The notes beneath the pieces were generated by a model, which saw only the letters and a program-made list of their open reading frames with translations, was not told where the DNA came from and did not search any database. From an uncultured Eggerthella sp. (GTDB lineage Bacteria; Actinomycetota; Coriobacteriia; Coriobacteriales; Eggerthellaceae), in the NCBI GenBank assembly GCA_900538545.1, contig UPYK01000001.1:124001-188000 (forward strand): a stretch of DNA of 64,000 nucleotides. The letters run 5' to 3'. Position numbers and translations under genes: made by a program. Positions 40,234 through 49,513 of the stretch are shown one piece after another (within the stretch, counting starts at the first letter, position 1; the number at the start of each line of letters is the position of its first letter).

Positions 40234-41202
40234 ATGATCCTCGAAGCGCTCAAAGCACTCTTCATCGGTATCGTCGAAGGCATCACCGAATGGCTCCCCA
40301 TCTCGTCGACTGGCCACATGATCCTGGTCGACGAATTCGTGAAGCTCGACGTGAGCGATCAATTCCTCGCGCTCTTCCTCGTGGTCATCCAGCTGGGCGC
40401 TATCATGGCGGTCATCCTGCTCTATTTCCACAAGCTCAATCCTTTCTCGCCGAAGAAAACGCACGCTGAAAAGCGCGGCACGTGGCGCCTTTGGGGCATG
40501 GTCGCGATCGGCTGTATCCCGGCGGCTATCGTTGGCTTGCTCCTTGATGATTGGGTGAACGAACACTTCTACAACGCCTACACGGTAGCAATCATGCTCA
40601 TACTCTACGGCGTTATCTTCATTGTCATGGAACGCCGCAACCGCAAGAAGGCCTTACGCCTTATGGAAGTTGGCGCATCACCTACAGGGCGCGAGATGCT
40701 CGAAGCTCCCGTGCGCGGTCGTCATGCTCGCGTCGAGCGCGAGCACACAGAGGTCAGTGCCGAAGAAGCGCTCTTCAAGATCCGCAATGTGGACGATATC
40801 GATTGGAAGACGGCGCTCAAGATCGGCTGCTTCCAGGTGCTTGCCATCATCCCGGGCACGAGCCGCTCAGGCGCCACCATCATCGGTGGCATGCTCTGCG
40901 GCTGTTCGCGTACCGCCGCCGCGGAATACACGTTCTTCCTGGCCATCCCCATCATGTTCGGCTGGGGCGTAGTGAAGGCAGCGAAGTTCATGATGGAAGG
41001 CCTGGTTATGACCCAGACCGAGATCATGGTGCTGGTGGTGGGCATCATCAGCGCGTTCATCATGTCGGTCGTTGCGATCCGCTTCCTCATGGGATACATC
41101 AAGAAGAACGACTTCACCGCGTTCGGTGTTTACCGCATTATCGTCGGCATCATCGTGGTCGCGTTCTTCACCATTCAGGGTACCGGCTTCATCATGCAGT
41201 AA
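40234..41202 (+). CDS. uppP: Undecaprenyl-diphosphatase
   Basis: A 322-residue membrane phosphatase that recycles undecaprenyl carrier lipid for wall synthesis. ATG 40234 with AAGGAAAG upstream is chosen. Motifs are present: EGITEWLPISSTGHM at the N-terminus and PGTSRSGATI in the second half. It is about 45 residues longer than typical UppP (about 275) because of a polar, Arg-rich insertion after about residue 140 (RRNRKKALRLMEVGAS to VSAEEALF). Predicted 7-8 helices. Confidence 0.95.
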   Translation: MILEALKALFIGIVEGITEWLPISSTGHMILVDEFVKLDVSDQFLALFLVVIQLGAIMAVILLYFHKLNPFSPKKTHAEKRGTWRLWGMVAIGCIPAAIVGLLLDDWVNEHFYNAYTVAIMLILYGVIFIVMERRNRKKALRLMEVGASPTGREMLEAPVRGRHARVEREHTEVSAEEALFKIRNVDDIDWKTALKIGCFQVLAIIPGTSRSGATIIGGMLCGCSRTAAAEYTFFLAIPIMFGWGVVKAAKFMMEGLVMTQTEIMVLVVGIISAFIMSVVAIRFLMGYIKKNDFTAFGVYRIIVGIIVVAFFTIQGTGFIMQ

Positions 41203-41284
41203 GCGCTTGACCAAACCGCGTAATAAGTACGCACCGTTTCTTACATTGCAGCATCCACGTGTATAAACAAGCTATAATCGAACC

Positions 41285-41527
41285 ATGAGTCCAAACGAGC
41301 ACAAACCCATCTCCGAAGCTGAGAAGATAGAGATGCGCGATCGCGTGAATGCGCGCATCGCTCATTGGTGCAGTTTTGCGGCGCTCGTTATCATCCTTAT
41401 CGATTTCGCAGCGTTCGTTATCGGGCAAGACGATTGGTTCTGGACGGTCGCTGGCATCATGCTCTCGATCGCGCTTCTCGCTATCGCCATGCTCAATAAT
41501 CCCATCGGATCCAATTCAAAAAAATAG
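41285..41527 (+). CDS. Small two-helix membrane protein
   Basis: An 80-residue protein with a charged cytoplasmic start (KPISEAEKIEMRDRVNARI) and two hydrophobic helices (about 28-47 and 52-70), ending with a short polar tail. A TATAAT box lies at 41273-41278, very near the start, so the transcript could be leaderless or start further upstream. No family recognised; neighbouring genes do not suggest a role. Confidence 0.6.
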   Translation: MSPNEHKPISEAEKIEMRDRVNARIAHWCSFAALVIILIDFAAFVIGQDDWFWTVAGIMLSIALLAIAMLNNPIGSNSKK

Positions 41528-41707
41528 CTACCGCGAACCATCTTTCGGGTGAGTTTGAACAGGCTAACCTTGCGGCGTTTGTTATGATGAATCAATCATG
41601 TCATTCATGGGCCGCTGCTTCGCGCTTCCTGCGTCGCGCGTGACCGTTCTCACGCCCCACGCGCACCTCGCGCACTCCGATCAGCGTCCATTCGGGAAGG
41701 GTAAACG

Positions 41708-41989
41708 ATGTCACAACAAGATTCTTTTGCTCAGATCGAGCAACACCGCGAAGCGATCGATGCGATCGACAAGCAGCTCGTGTCTCTTTTGAACGAACGT
41801 GCTGGTCATTCGCTTGATATTCGCGCACTGAAACCTGAAGCCAAGATGGGTCTTTTCGACCCCAAGCGCGAAGAGGAGATCTTCACCAAGGTCTGCTCTT
41901 ACAACGAAGGTCCGCTCTATAACGAGAATCTGCGCGAGATCTACACTGCCATTCTGAAGGTCATGAAAGAGGTTCCGAACCGTGATTAA
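41708..41989 (+). CDS. Chorismate mutase (AroQ class)
   Basis: A 93-residue all-helical enzyme converting chorismate to prephenate. The AroQ pattern is visible: HREAIDAIDKQLVSLLNERAG, then a KPEAKMGLFDPKREEEI segment and the third helix with ENLREIYTAILKV. It overlaps the DAHP synthase gene by eight bases, pairing the first committed step of the shikimate pathway with its Phe/Tyr branch point. Such separate mutases often regulate the partner DAHP synthase by complex formation; that is inference here. Confidence 0.85.
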   Translation: MSQQDSFAQIEQHREAIDAIDKQLVSLLNERAGHSLDIRALKPEAKMGLFDPKREEEIFTKVCSYNEGPLYNENLREIYTAILKVMKEVPNRD

Positions 41990-42779
41990 ACCACTCACTA
42001 ATCTTCCCAATTACGGTACTAAAACAGACGAGATCACCATCTACGCAGGTCCGTGTTCCGTGGAGTCCGAAGAGCAGTTCTTCGAGGTTGCGGAATGTAT
42101 CGCTGATCTGGGTCTTACATGGATTCGCGGTGGCGCGTTCAAGCCACGCACCAACCCGCATTCCTTCCAAGGTCTGGGTGAAGAGGGCTTGAAGATCATG
42201 AAGGCTGGCGGCGAAAAGTATGGCCTGAAGACCCTCACAGAAGTTATGGACTCTGCTCATACTGAACTGGTGCATTCCTATGTGGATGGCTTGCAGGTGG
42301 GCGCGCGCAACATGCAGAATTTCTCGCTGCTGAAGAAGATCGGCGAAGTCACGAAAGACTCGCACAAGATGGTCCTTTTGAAGCGCGGCCTGGCGGGCAC
42401 CATCTCCGAGTGGCTTTCCGCTACCGAATACATCACCATGAACGGCAACGATAATGTGGTGCTTTGCGAACGCGGTCTACGCACGTTCGAGACTACCACA
42501 CGCTTCACGCTCGATATCTCGGCGGTGCCGGTCATCCATAAGCAGTCGCTCTTCCCGATCTGCATCGATGTTTCGCATCCCGCAGGCGTGCGCGACCTCG
42601 TGCCATCGCTTTCCTATGCTGCAGTGGCGGCAGGCGCCGACTCGATCATGATCGAAGTGCATCCGAATCCGTCCGAGGCGCTCTCCGACGGTCCTCAGCA
42701 GCTCACGCCGGCTCAATTCCGCGAACTGGTCGAGCAGCTGCGCGAGATCGCTGCGGTCTTCGGCAAGAAGATTGTTTAG
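41982..42779 (+). CDS. aroF: 3-deoxy-7-phosphoheptulonate (DAHP) synthase, class I beta
   Basis: A 265-residue enzyme joining phosphoenolpyruvate and erythrose 4-phosphate at the start of aromatic amino-acid synthesis. It shows the KDO8PS-like class I beta motifs: YAGPCSVES, RGGAFKPRTNP, GARNMQNF, KRGLAGTI and DVSHPAGVRD, with the metal-binding EVHPNP. It lacks any regulatory ACT or mutase domain; the mutase is encoded just upstream. A terminator hairpin follows the stop. Confidence 0.93.
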   Translation: MIKPLTNLPNYGTKTDEITIYAGPCSVESEEQFFEVAECIADLGLTWIRGGAFKPRTNPHSFQGLGEEGLKIMKAGGEKYGLKTLTEVMDSAHTELVHSYVDGLQVGARNMQNFSLLKKIGEVTKDSHKMVLLKRGLAGTISEWLSATEYITMNGNDNVVLCERGLRTFETTTRFTLDISAVPVIHKQSLFPICIDVSHPAGVRDLVPSLSYAAVAAGADSIMIEVHPNPSEALSDGPQQLTPAQFRELVEQLREIAAVFGKKIV

Positions 42780-42781
42780 GG

Positions 42782-42806
42782 ACTTCGATCTGCCGATCGA
42801 AGTTTT
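42782..42806 (+). terminator. Terminator of the chorismate mutase/DAHP synthase operon
   Basis: A perfect 9-bp stem (ACTTCGATC with GATCGAAGT), a TGCC loop and TTTTG follow within three bases of the aroF stop. Confidence 0.75.
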
Positions 42807-42908
42807 GTCGACACTGCGAAAGCCTGGGGCATCCATCCTGCTTTCAGGATTTCGATATGTCGATCGAAATCGTGCTCGACACTGCGAAAGCTTGGAGCAT
42901 CCATCCTG
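42784..42908 (+). repeat. Two tandem copies of a 57-58 bp hairpin-bearing repeat
   Basis: Units at 42784-42840 and 42851-42908 share the TTCGAT..CGATCGAA hairpin start, TCGACACTGCGAAAGC in the middle and GCATCCATCCTG at the end. Ten unrelated bases separate them. The first hairpin acts as the aroF terminator, and the second (stem ATTTCGAT/ATCGAAAT, 42849-42870) lies in the pcrA leader. The rest of the gap to 43031 has no gene. Confidence 0.75.
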
Positions 42909-43031
42909 GCCCCTTGTTTCGAATACGGCGCGCACCGAAGTGCGCTTGATTCGAAGGCGGGGCCATTATGGACACCCCAAGCTTTCTCGCTGACTTACTA
43001 CGCCAACCTGTAATCCGATTTTGGAGTTGCT

Positions 43032-45353
43032 ATGCCTATCGATCTTGAAACCTTGAACGAACCTCAGCGCGAAGCTGTGCTGTGCACCGAAGGGCCGCTT
43101 CTGGTGCTCGCGGGCGCGGGCAGCGGCAAGACCCGTGTGCTCACGCATCGCATCGCGCATCTGGTGGTCGATCTTGGCGTTGCTCCCTGGCAGATCATGG
43201 CGATCACCTTCACGAACAAGGCAGCCGCGGAAATGCGCGAGCGCTTGGGTCAGCTCATGGGCGGGTACGTGCGCGGCATGTGGGTCTCCACTTTCCATAG
43301 CATGTGCGTGCGCATCCTGCGTTCCGATTGCGAGCGCCTAGGCTTCGCGCCGGGATTCACCATCTACGACGACTCCGACTCGAAGAGCCTCGTGAAGCGC
43401 ATCATGGCCGAGCTCAACATCGACCCAAAGCGCTACCCCGAGAGCATGGTGCGCAATCGTATCTCGAAGGCGAAGAACGAACTCGTAACGCCCGAGGTGT
43501 TCGAAGACCGCTACAAAGACCCTACGGCGCAGGTGGTCGGGCGCATCTACAAAGTGCTGCAAGAACGTTTGCGCGCTCTCAATGCGTTCGATTTCGACGA
43601 CCTGCTCCTCTACACGTATCTCCTGCTCAAGAACCATAAAGAGGTGCTCGAGGTCTATCAAGATCGTTTCCGCTACCTGTTGGTGGACGAGTATCAGGAC
43701 ACCAACCACGCCCAGTATGCGCTCACGCAGTTGCTTGCGGCAAAGCATCGCAACATCATGGTCGTAGGCGATGACGACCAGTCCATCTATTCTTGGCGCG
43801 GCGCCGATCTGTCGAACATCCTCGATTTCGAGAAAGATTATCCCGAAGCGCACGTGGTCAAGCTCGAGGAGAACTACCGCTCAACGGGTAACATCCTCGC
43901 GGCGGCGAACGCGGTCATCGAGAACAACTTGATGCGCAAGCGCAAGACCCTCTTCACCTCGCAAGGGGAGGGCGAGAAGATCATGGTGTTCACCGCTTCC
44001 GATGAGCGTGACGAAGGTCGGTGGATCGCTGCCGAGATCGAGCATCAGCACGGCAATGGCACTTCCTACAACCAGATGGCGGTCTTCTATCGCACGAATG
44101 CGCAGAGCCGTATGCTCGAAGATATGCTGCTGCGTGCGGGTGTACCGTATCGCCTGGTAGGAGGCACGCGCTTCTTCGATCGCGCCGAGATCCGCGACGT
44201 AATGGCGTATTTGAACCTGGTCGTGAATCCCGCGAACGATGTCGCGGCGCAGCGCGTCATCAACGTGCCGAAGCGCGGCATCGGCAACACTACTATCGAG
44301 CACATCCGCACGGTAGCTGCAGTGAATCGCTGCACGTTCTTGCAGGCTGCCGAGCTCTGCATGCTCGATGAAGGCATCCGCCCGAATACGCGCAAGGCCA
44401 TCGCTGAATTTGTGGGCATCATCCACGAGGCACAGCAATACAGTGGCGATCTGCGCAAGGTCATCGAGATGATCGTCGACAAGGCGGGTATCATCGAGTT
44501 CTATCGCAACAACCCCAGCGAAGATTCGCAGAGCCGCATCGAAAACATTCAAGAATTCTTCGGCGTGGTCGACGAATACCGCGAGACCCATGAAGATGCC
44601 GATGCGCTTTTCGAGGCTCCGAAGGTAGGCGAGGACCAGAGCGCCGAAACGCCTCCCGTGCGCGTTTTCGAAGCCGATTCGCTTTCTGATTTCGTCGAAT
44701 GGGTCACGCTCCGTACCGACATGGACACCATGGCCGAAGACGGCGCGGCGGTCACGCTCATGACCATCCATTCTGCCAAGGGTCTCGAATTCGATTGCGT
44801 GTTCGTGGCAGGCTTGGAGGAATCGATCTTCCCGCACAGCAATTCATCGTTCGACCCGCAAGGGCTCGAAGAAGAACGCCGTTTGGCTTATGTCGCCATC
44901 ACTCGTGCGCGCAAGCGCCTCTACCTCACGGCAGCGCTCACGCGTCGCATCTTCGGTCAGACGAACGCCAACCCAGTTTCTCGTTTCATCGGCGAAATAC
45001 CCAACGAGCTGCGTAAATCGATCGGTGTCGGCTCTTCAGGCTTTTCAGGATCAGGCTGGGAGAAGCGTGGTAGTAGGCGCGGTATTGCGGGATCGGGCAC
45101 CGAAGCGGGCGGCGGACGCGTGTTCGGCCAGTCGAGCGCATCGAATGCCAAGCGTGATGCACGCAGCGCTTCTGCGGGCAAGAAACCTGCTGCAGCCATG
45201 AGCTTTGCGGTCAACGACACGGTCGATCACAAGGTGTTCGGTCGCGGCAAGGTCGTGAAGGTCGATGGCGATACGCTCCACGTGAAGTTCGCGCGCAACA
45301 ACCAAACGAAGAAGCTGCTCAAGGACTATGCGCCGATCGTCAAGATCTCCTAG
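43032..45353 (+). CDS. pcrA: UvrD/PcrA-type superfamily 1 DNA helicase
   Basis: A 773-residue 3'-5' helicase for DNA repair and replication maintenance. Helicase motifs in order: Q-motif LNEPQREAV, Walker A GAGSGKT, TFTNKAA, VDEYQDTN, DQSIYSWRGA, VTLMTIHSAKGLEFD and YVAITRARKRLYLT. The C-terminus after residue 650 is a Gly/Ser/Lys linker followed by a small folded domain (VNDTVDHKVFGRGKVVKVDGD), which matches the RNA-polymerase-interacting tail of PcrA. Length is as expected. Confidence 0.93.
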   Translation: MPIDLETLNEPQREAVLCTEGPLLVLAGAGSGKTRVLTHRIAHLVVDLGVAPWQIMAITFTNKAAAEMRERLGQLMGGYVRGMWVSTFHSMCVRILRSDCERLGFAPGFTIYDDSDSKSLVKRIMAELNIDPKRYPESMVRNRISKAKNELVTPEVFEDRYKDPTAQVVGRIYKVLQERLRALNAFDFDDLLLYTYLLLKNHKEVLEVYQDRFRYLLVDEYQDTNHAQYALTQLLAAKHRNIMVVGDDDQSIYSWRGADLSNILDFEKDYPEAHVVKLEENYRSTGNILAAANAVIENNLMRKRKTLFTSQGEGEKIMVFTASDERDEGRWIAAEIEHQHGNGTSYNQMAVFYRTNAQSRMLEDMLLRAGVPYRLVGGTRFFDRAEIRDVMAYLNLVVNPANDVAAQRVINVPKRGIGNTTIEHIRTVAAVNRCTFLQAAELCMLDEGIRPNTRKAIAEFVGIIHEAQQYSGDLRKVIEMIVDKAGIIEFYRNNPSEDSQSRIENIQEFFGVVDEYRETHEDADALFEAPKVGEDQSAETPPVRVFEADSLSDFVEWVTLRTDMDTMAEDGAAVTLMTIHSAKGLEFDCVFVAGLEESIFPHSNSSFDPQGLEEERRLAYVAITRARKRLYLTAALTRRIFGQTNANPVSRFIGEIPNELRKSIGVGSSGFSGSGWEKRGSRRGIAGSGTEAGGGRVFGQSSASNAKRDARSASAGKKPAAAMSFAVNDTVDHKVFGRGKVVKVDGDTLHVKFARNNQTKKLLKDYAPIVKIS

Positions 45354-45591
45354 GCTTCTCTGCCTGGTTCTCCGGCATATCTTCGCCTCCGTTTCTTCAC
45401 GGCTTTCTTCGCACCTTTCTTCATGCGTTCGCCCGCCTGCGCGCTTCAGCGAATCGTTGCGGTTTCTATGCATGCGCGTAAGCGAAACGCGCTACAATAG
45501 CAACGCGAAATGAAGTTCGTCTCTTCTGCAGTGAAGCAGACCTGAACGATCTCGTTTCTGGCATCAATCACTCGATCGATAAAGGAGCACC

Positions 45592-46965
45592 ATGGCAATC
45601 CCGGTACTCATCGTAGGGCATAAGAATCCCGATAACGATTCCATCTCAGCTGCTGTTGGCTATGCCTACTTGAAGAACGAGCTCATGAAGCGCACGCTCG
45701 AGCAGAACCCTGAAGCAGAGGAATACGAATACATTCCTGCGCGTCTCGGTCCGCTGCCACAGGAGAGCGAAGCGATCCTGAACGAGTATTCAGTCGCTGC
45801 GCCCGAGCTCATCAACCATGTTCACGCGCGCATCCAAGATGTCATGACCACCGATCCCATCGGCCTCTCGCTCGATTCCACGTTGCTCGACGCAGGCCGC
45901 TTGCTGCGTCGCCACAACAAGCGTGCGGTCATCGTCACCGACGAAGAAGGCAAGTACAAAGGGCTCGTTTCCTTGCGCATGGTGGCGAATCGCTACGTTT
46001 CCGCCATGGATCATTGCGACGGCGATGATTGCGCCAAAGACCTTGAGAACGCCGCGAACGATCTCGCGGCTTCGCTCTCGCAGCCCGTCTCCGAGCTCAT
46101 CGAAGAGGATGTCGTCTTCCTGAACAAGGATGACCTTCTGAAGGATTCCGCGCCGTCTATTCTCATGAGCGAGCTGCGCGAAGGCATCGTGCTCGACGAT
46201 GAAGGCCACTGCATCGGCATCGTCACGCGTACCGACGTGGCAAAGCGCCCGAAACGCAAGATCATCCTCGTCGACCATAACGAACGCAGCCAGGCAGCTA
46301 ACGGCATCGACGAAGCCGAGGTCATCGAGATCATCGATCATCATCGTATCGGCGACGTTTCCACGGCGAACCCCATCCGTTTCATGAATATGCCGGTTGG
46401 TTCTTCTGCCACCATCGTCGCGCTGCAGTTTATGGAGAACGCCGTCGAGATCCCGCGGAGCATCGCTGCGGTTCTGCTCTCTGCCATCATGACCGATACG
46501 GTCATCTTGAAATCGCCCACAGCAACTCAGATCGACGAAGAGGTCGCCGAAAAGCTCGCTGCTATCGTGGGCTCTCCGGTGAAGGACTTCGGCATGAAGG
46601 TACTTTCTTACCGCGGGGGAGACGCCGATCTTCCGATCGAGAAGCTCGTTACGGCGGACTCGAAGGAATTCGTGGTGGGCGACGACACCATCCTCATCGC
46701 ACAGCACGAAACGGTCACGCTCGATGTGGTCATGCAGCGTGAGGACGAGATCCGCAAGTTCCTTTCCGATCTGCGCGAGAAGAACGATTATGCCTATGTG
46801 CTGCTGCTCGTTACCGACATCTTCGAAGAGGGTAGCATGTTCATCGTTGAAGGCCTTCACGGCCACGTTGATCGCGTGTTCGGCATCGACTCGTCCAAGA
46901 GCGTGTGGGTGCCTGGCATCCTTTCGCGCAAGAAGCAGGTCGCTGCTCCGCTGCTCGAGCTCTAA
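45592..46965 (+). CDS. ppaC: Manganese-dependent inorganic pyrophosphatase with CBS domains
   Basis: A 457-residue family II pyrophosphatase. The catalytic DHH domain has VGHKNPDNDSI at the start and EIIDHHRIGDV near residue 245; the DHHA2 domain forms the C-terminus. A pair of CBS domains (about 80-215) is inserted between, with ARIQDVMTTDPIGLS. CBS-type enzymes are regulated by adenine nucleotides. No DRTGG domain is present, unlike the longer clostridial forms. AAAGGAG precedes the ATG, and a strong terminator follows. Confidence 0.93.
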   Translation: MAIPVLIVGHKNPDNDSISAAVGYAYLKNELMKRTLEQNPEAEEYEYIPARLGPLPQESEAILNEYSVAAPELINHVHARIQDVMTTDPIGLSLDSTLLDAGRLLRRHNKRAVIVTDEEGKYKGLVSLRMVANRYVSAMDHCDGDDCAKDLENAANDLAASLSQPVSELIEEDVVFLNKDDLLKDSAPSILMSELREGIVLDDEGHCIGIVTRTDVAKRPKRKIILVDHNERSQAANGIDEAEVIEIIDHHRIGDVSTANPIRFMNMPVGSSATIVALQFMENAVEIPRSIAAVLLSAIMTDTVILKSPTATQIDEEVAEKLAAIVGSPVKDFGMKVLSYRGGDADLPIEKLVTADSKEFVVGDDTILIAQHETVTLDVVMQREDEIRKFLSDLREKNDYAYVLLLVTDIFEEGSMFIVEGLHGHVDRVFGIDSSKSVWVPGILSRKKQVAAPLLEL

Positions 46966-46992
46966 GCCCCAAGCGCACTATCTTTGCAAAAG

Positions 46993-47026
46993 AAAAGGCC
47001 AGCTTATTTGCTGGCCTTTTTTGTTT
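46993..47026. terminator. Bidirectional terminator between ppaC and panD
   Basis: An 11-bp stem (AAAAGGCCAGC with GCTGGCCTTTT), a TTATTT loop and a T tract on the + strand, with an A-rich flank on the other side. It serves both convergent genes. Confidence 0.9.
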
Positions 47027-47075
47027 GACTGGATTCGGAAGGAACAGCGCGCGTGCTCGTTCGCAACTTCAAACG

Positions 47076-47474
47076 CTAGTTCATATCCTCGAGCTTGCCG
47101 TGCTTCTCATAGCGGGTAAGACGCGAGATCTTGTTATCGTCATCCACGAACACGACATGCGGAGCATTGGCGGGATCTTTGAACTCTTCTGGCGTCATCT
47201 GACAATAGTTCATGATGATCACCTTATCGCCCACATTCACCAAGTGCGCTGCCGCACCATTCAAGCAGATGACTCCACTGCCTGGCTCTCCTGCGATCAC
47301 ATAGGTTTCAAGGCGATTGCCGTTATTGCAATCGGAGATGGTAACGAGCTCATATTCCATGATGCCTGCGGCTTCCATGAGATCGGAGTCGATGGTGATC
47401 GATCCGACGTAATCGAGCTCAGCCTGAGTTACGGTTGCGCGATGGATCTTGCCCTTCAATACATTGAGCAACAT
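47076..47474 (-). CDS. panD: Aspartate 1-decarboxylase
   Basis: A 132-residue pyruvoyl enzyme making beta-alanine for pantothenate. The self-cleavage site is Gly-Ser in LDYVGSITID, which forms the pyruvoyl group. GTNGAAA-like active residues follow in GSGVICLNGAAAH and KVIIMNYCQM. AGAAAGG lies before the ATG. It is the last gene of panB-panC-panD. Confidence 0.97.
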   Translation of the reverse strand: MLLNVLKGKIHRATVTQAELDYVGSITIDSDLMEAAGIMEYELVTISDCNNGNRLETYVIAGEPGSGVICLNGAAAHLVNVGDKVIIMNYCQMTPEEFKDPANAPHVVFVDDDNKISRLTRYEKHGKLEDMN

Positions 47475-47499
47475 GCTGGTGATACCTTTCTTTCAATTC

Positions 47500-48348
47500 C
47501 TATTCGAAATCGTAGAGGTAATTATCAATAAGGCGCGTCGAGCCGATGTACACTGCGATCGCGACCAAGCCGCGCTCAGGTAATGTCTCGACGGGCTGCA
47601 TATTACCAAGACTAACCACTTCTACATAGTCAATTCTGGCAAGCGGCTCTTCTTCGATCGTCTCGGTAACTGCTTGGGCGACACGAGCGGAATTTCGTTC
47701 ACCGCCCTCGATCATCTCCTTCGCTTTGAAGATGGCGCGTGAAAGGCAAAGTGCTGCTGCGCGCTCCTCAGCGGAAAGGTAGGTGTTACGGCTGCTCTTC
47801 GCCAGACCGTCTTCTTCACGCACGATCGGGCAGCCGACCACTTCGAGGTTCATGTTCAGATCGGAGACCATACGCATGATGATGGCGAGCTGCTGGGCAT
47901 CCTTCTGGCCGAAGAATGCCTTATCGGGTTGCACGATGTTGAAGAGCTTGTTCACAACGGTGCATACGCCGCGGAAATGCCCGGGGCGGCTTGCGCCACA
48001 GAGCGTGTCGGTGAGCGTCTCCATGACCACGTAGGTGTTGTAGTTCTCTGGATACATCTCCTCAACGCTGGGGTGGAAGACCACATCCACGCCCTTTGAT
48101 TCGGCGATGCCCGCATCGCGTTCAAGATCGCGCGGGTAGTTGTCGTAGTCTTCATCGGGACCGAATTGAAGCGGGTTCACGAACACGCTCGTGACCACGC
48201 GGTCGCAGGCGCTGCGCGCAGCTTCCATGAGCGACATATGGCCTTCGTGGAGCGCGCCCATGGTAGGGGTGAGGCCGATCGTGAGGCCTTCAGCTTTCCA
48301 TGCTGCAACACGTGCTTTCATCTCGGCAACAGTGGTGATGATTTCCAT
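47500..48348 (-). CDS. panC: Pantothenate synthetase
   Basis: A 282-residue ligase joining pantoate and beta-alanine with ATP. Signatures are PTMGALHEGHMSLM, FVNPLQFGPDEDYDNYPR, FFGQKDAQQL and REEDGLAKSSRN. Typical length. It lies between panB and panD with gaps of 60 and 25 bases on the same strand, completing a vitamin B5 operon. Confidence 0.97.
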   Translation of the reverse strand: MEIITTVAEMKARVAAWKAEGLTIGLTPTMGALHEGHMSLMEAARSACDRVVTSVFVNPLQFGPDEDYDNYPRDLERDAGIAESKGVDVVFHPSVEEMYPENYNTYVVMETLTDTLCGASRPGHFRGVCTVVNKLFNIVQPDKAFFGQKDAQQLAIIMRMVSDLNMNLEVVGCPIVREEDGLAKSSRNTYLSAEERAAALCLSRAIFKAKEMIEGGERNSARVAQAVTETIEEEPLARIDYVEVVSLGNMQPVETLPERGLVAIAVYIGSTRLIDNYLYDFE

Positions 48349-48408
48349 GGTTTTCCTGTCTTTCAGAACTTGGATGAATCTAATAGAACGGATCGAATAA
48401 CGAACCTA

Positions 48409-49239
48409 TTAATACAGCTTATCGAGCACTTCTTCGCCCACATCTTTGAAGCAATGCTCAGCGGCGGGGAAGGTGTTCGCCTTCACTTCGGCATCGTAAT
48501 CTTTGAACGCCTGGGTCATCTGCTCGCCGATGTTGGCGAAGTTCTTCACGAACTTGGGCTTGAAATCGGAGAACAGCGCGAGCATATCCTGATAGACTAG
48601 AACTTGGCCATCGCAGCCAGGTCCTGCACCGATGCCGATGGTGGGGATGGAGATGGTCTCGGAGATCTTGCGCGCCAAGTCGGCCGGGATGCATTCGAGC
48701 ACTACCGCGAACGCGCCAGCTTCTTCGATGCGCTTGGCATCTTCTAAGATCTCGCGAGCCGCTTCAGCCGATTTGCCTTGCACCTTGTGACCACCGAATG
48801 CGTTGATCGACTGCGGCGTAAGGCCCAGATGTGCGCAGACCGGGATGCCTGCATCCACGATGGCGCGGATCTGCTCGCAGACCGCAGCGCCGCCTTCGAG
48901 CTTCACGGCATTCGCGCGACCCTCCTTCATAAGGCGCCCCGCGTTCGTTACCGCATCATAGACGGAAGCCTGATAGGACATGAAGGGCATGTCCGCGATC
49001 ACGAGCGCATTCTTCGCGCCACGCGACACGGGAGCCGTATGGTGGATCATGTCCTCCATGGTCACCGAAAGCGTATCTTCGTAGCCCAAGATGACGTTTC
49101 CGAGCGAATCGCCGATGAGCAGCGAGTTCACCCCTGCCTCATCCATGAGCTTTGCCGTTGAATAGTCGTAACAGGTGAGCATCGAGATCTTCTCGCCCTT
49201 TTGTTTCATCTCCTGAAACGTTGCGACCGTGTTCTTCAT
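48409..49239 (-). CDS. panB: 3-methyl-2-oxobutanoate hydroxymethyltransferase
   Basis: A 276-residue enzyme making ketopantoate, the first step of the pantothenate pathway. ATG 49239 (MKNTVATFQEM) is chosen because the family begins there. Motifs are MLTCYDYSTAKLMDEAG, LIGDSLGNVILGY, VKLEGG and IGIGAGPGCDGQVLVYQD. The leader carries a terminator-type hairpin, suggesting attenuation of the operon. Confidence 0.96.
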   Translation of the reverse strand: MKNTVATFQEMKQKGEKISMLTCYDYSTAKLMDEAGVNSLLIGDSLGNVILGYEDTLSVTMEDMIHHTAPVSRGAKNALVIADMPFMSYQASVYDAVTNAGRLMKEGRANAVKLEGGAAVCEQIRAIVDAGIPVCAHLGLTPQSINAFGGHKVQGKSAEAAREILEDAKRIEEAGAFAVVLECIPADLARKISETISIPTIGIGAGPGCDGQVLVYQDMLALFSDFKPKFVKNFANIGEQMTQAFKDYDAEVKANTFPAAEHCFKDVGEEVLDKLY

Positions 49240-49281
49240 ACCGACCGTTCCCCTTCGAACGAACCTTGACCTGACTGCTAT

Positions 49282-49322
49282 AAAAAAATGCACGTATGTT
49301 CGGGTGGATACTGCGTGCATTT
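49282..49322 (-). terminator. Terminator hairpin in the panB leader (possible attenuator)
   Basis: On the minus strand AAATGCACG pairs with CGTGCATTT around a 19-base loop, followed by TTTTATAG. It lies 43 bases upstream of panB and downstream of a possible -10 box TACAAT (49364-49359). A short upstream hairpin, CCTC-TACT-GAGG, precedes it. The arrangement fits a riboswitch or attenuator. The rest of 49323-49513 has no gene. Confidence 0.65.
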
Positions 49323-49513
49323 ACAGCCTCTTTTATCCTCAGTAGAGGAATTGCGCCCATTGTAACAGGGTTTGCCCCCTTAAAGGCGATGTTTTTTGCA
49401 TAATAGGGCGAAAAACGTATAGGAAGTAACTACCGATAGAAGCGCTCGTGCATGAGGGGCAGGTCGCCCGTGTTTTCCTTGCTGCCGTCCACCACCGCAA
49501 AACGACCGCTAAG

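Noticed and set aside
41207..41284. sigma-70 promoter for the 80-residue membrane protein
   Set aside because: A good TATAAT lies at 41273-41278, but no -35 box fits and the distance to the start is only six bases.
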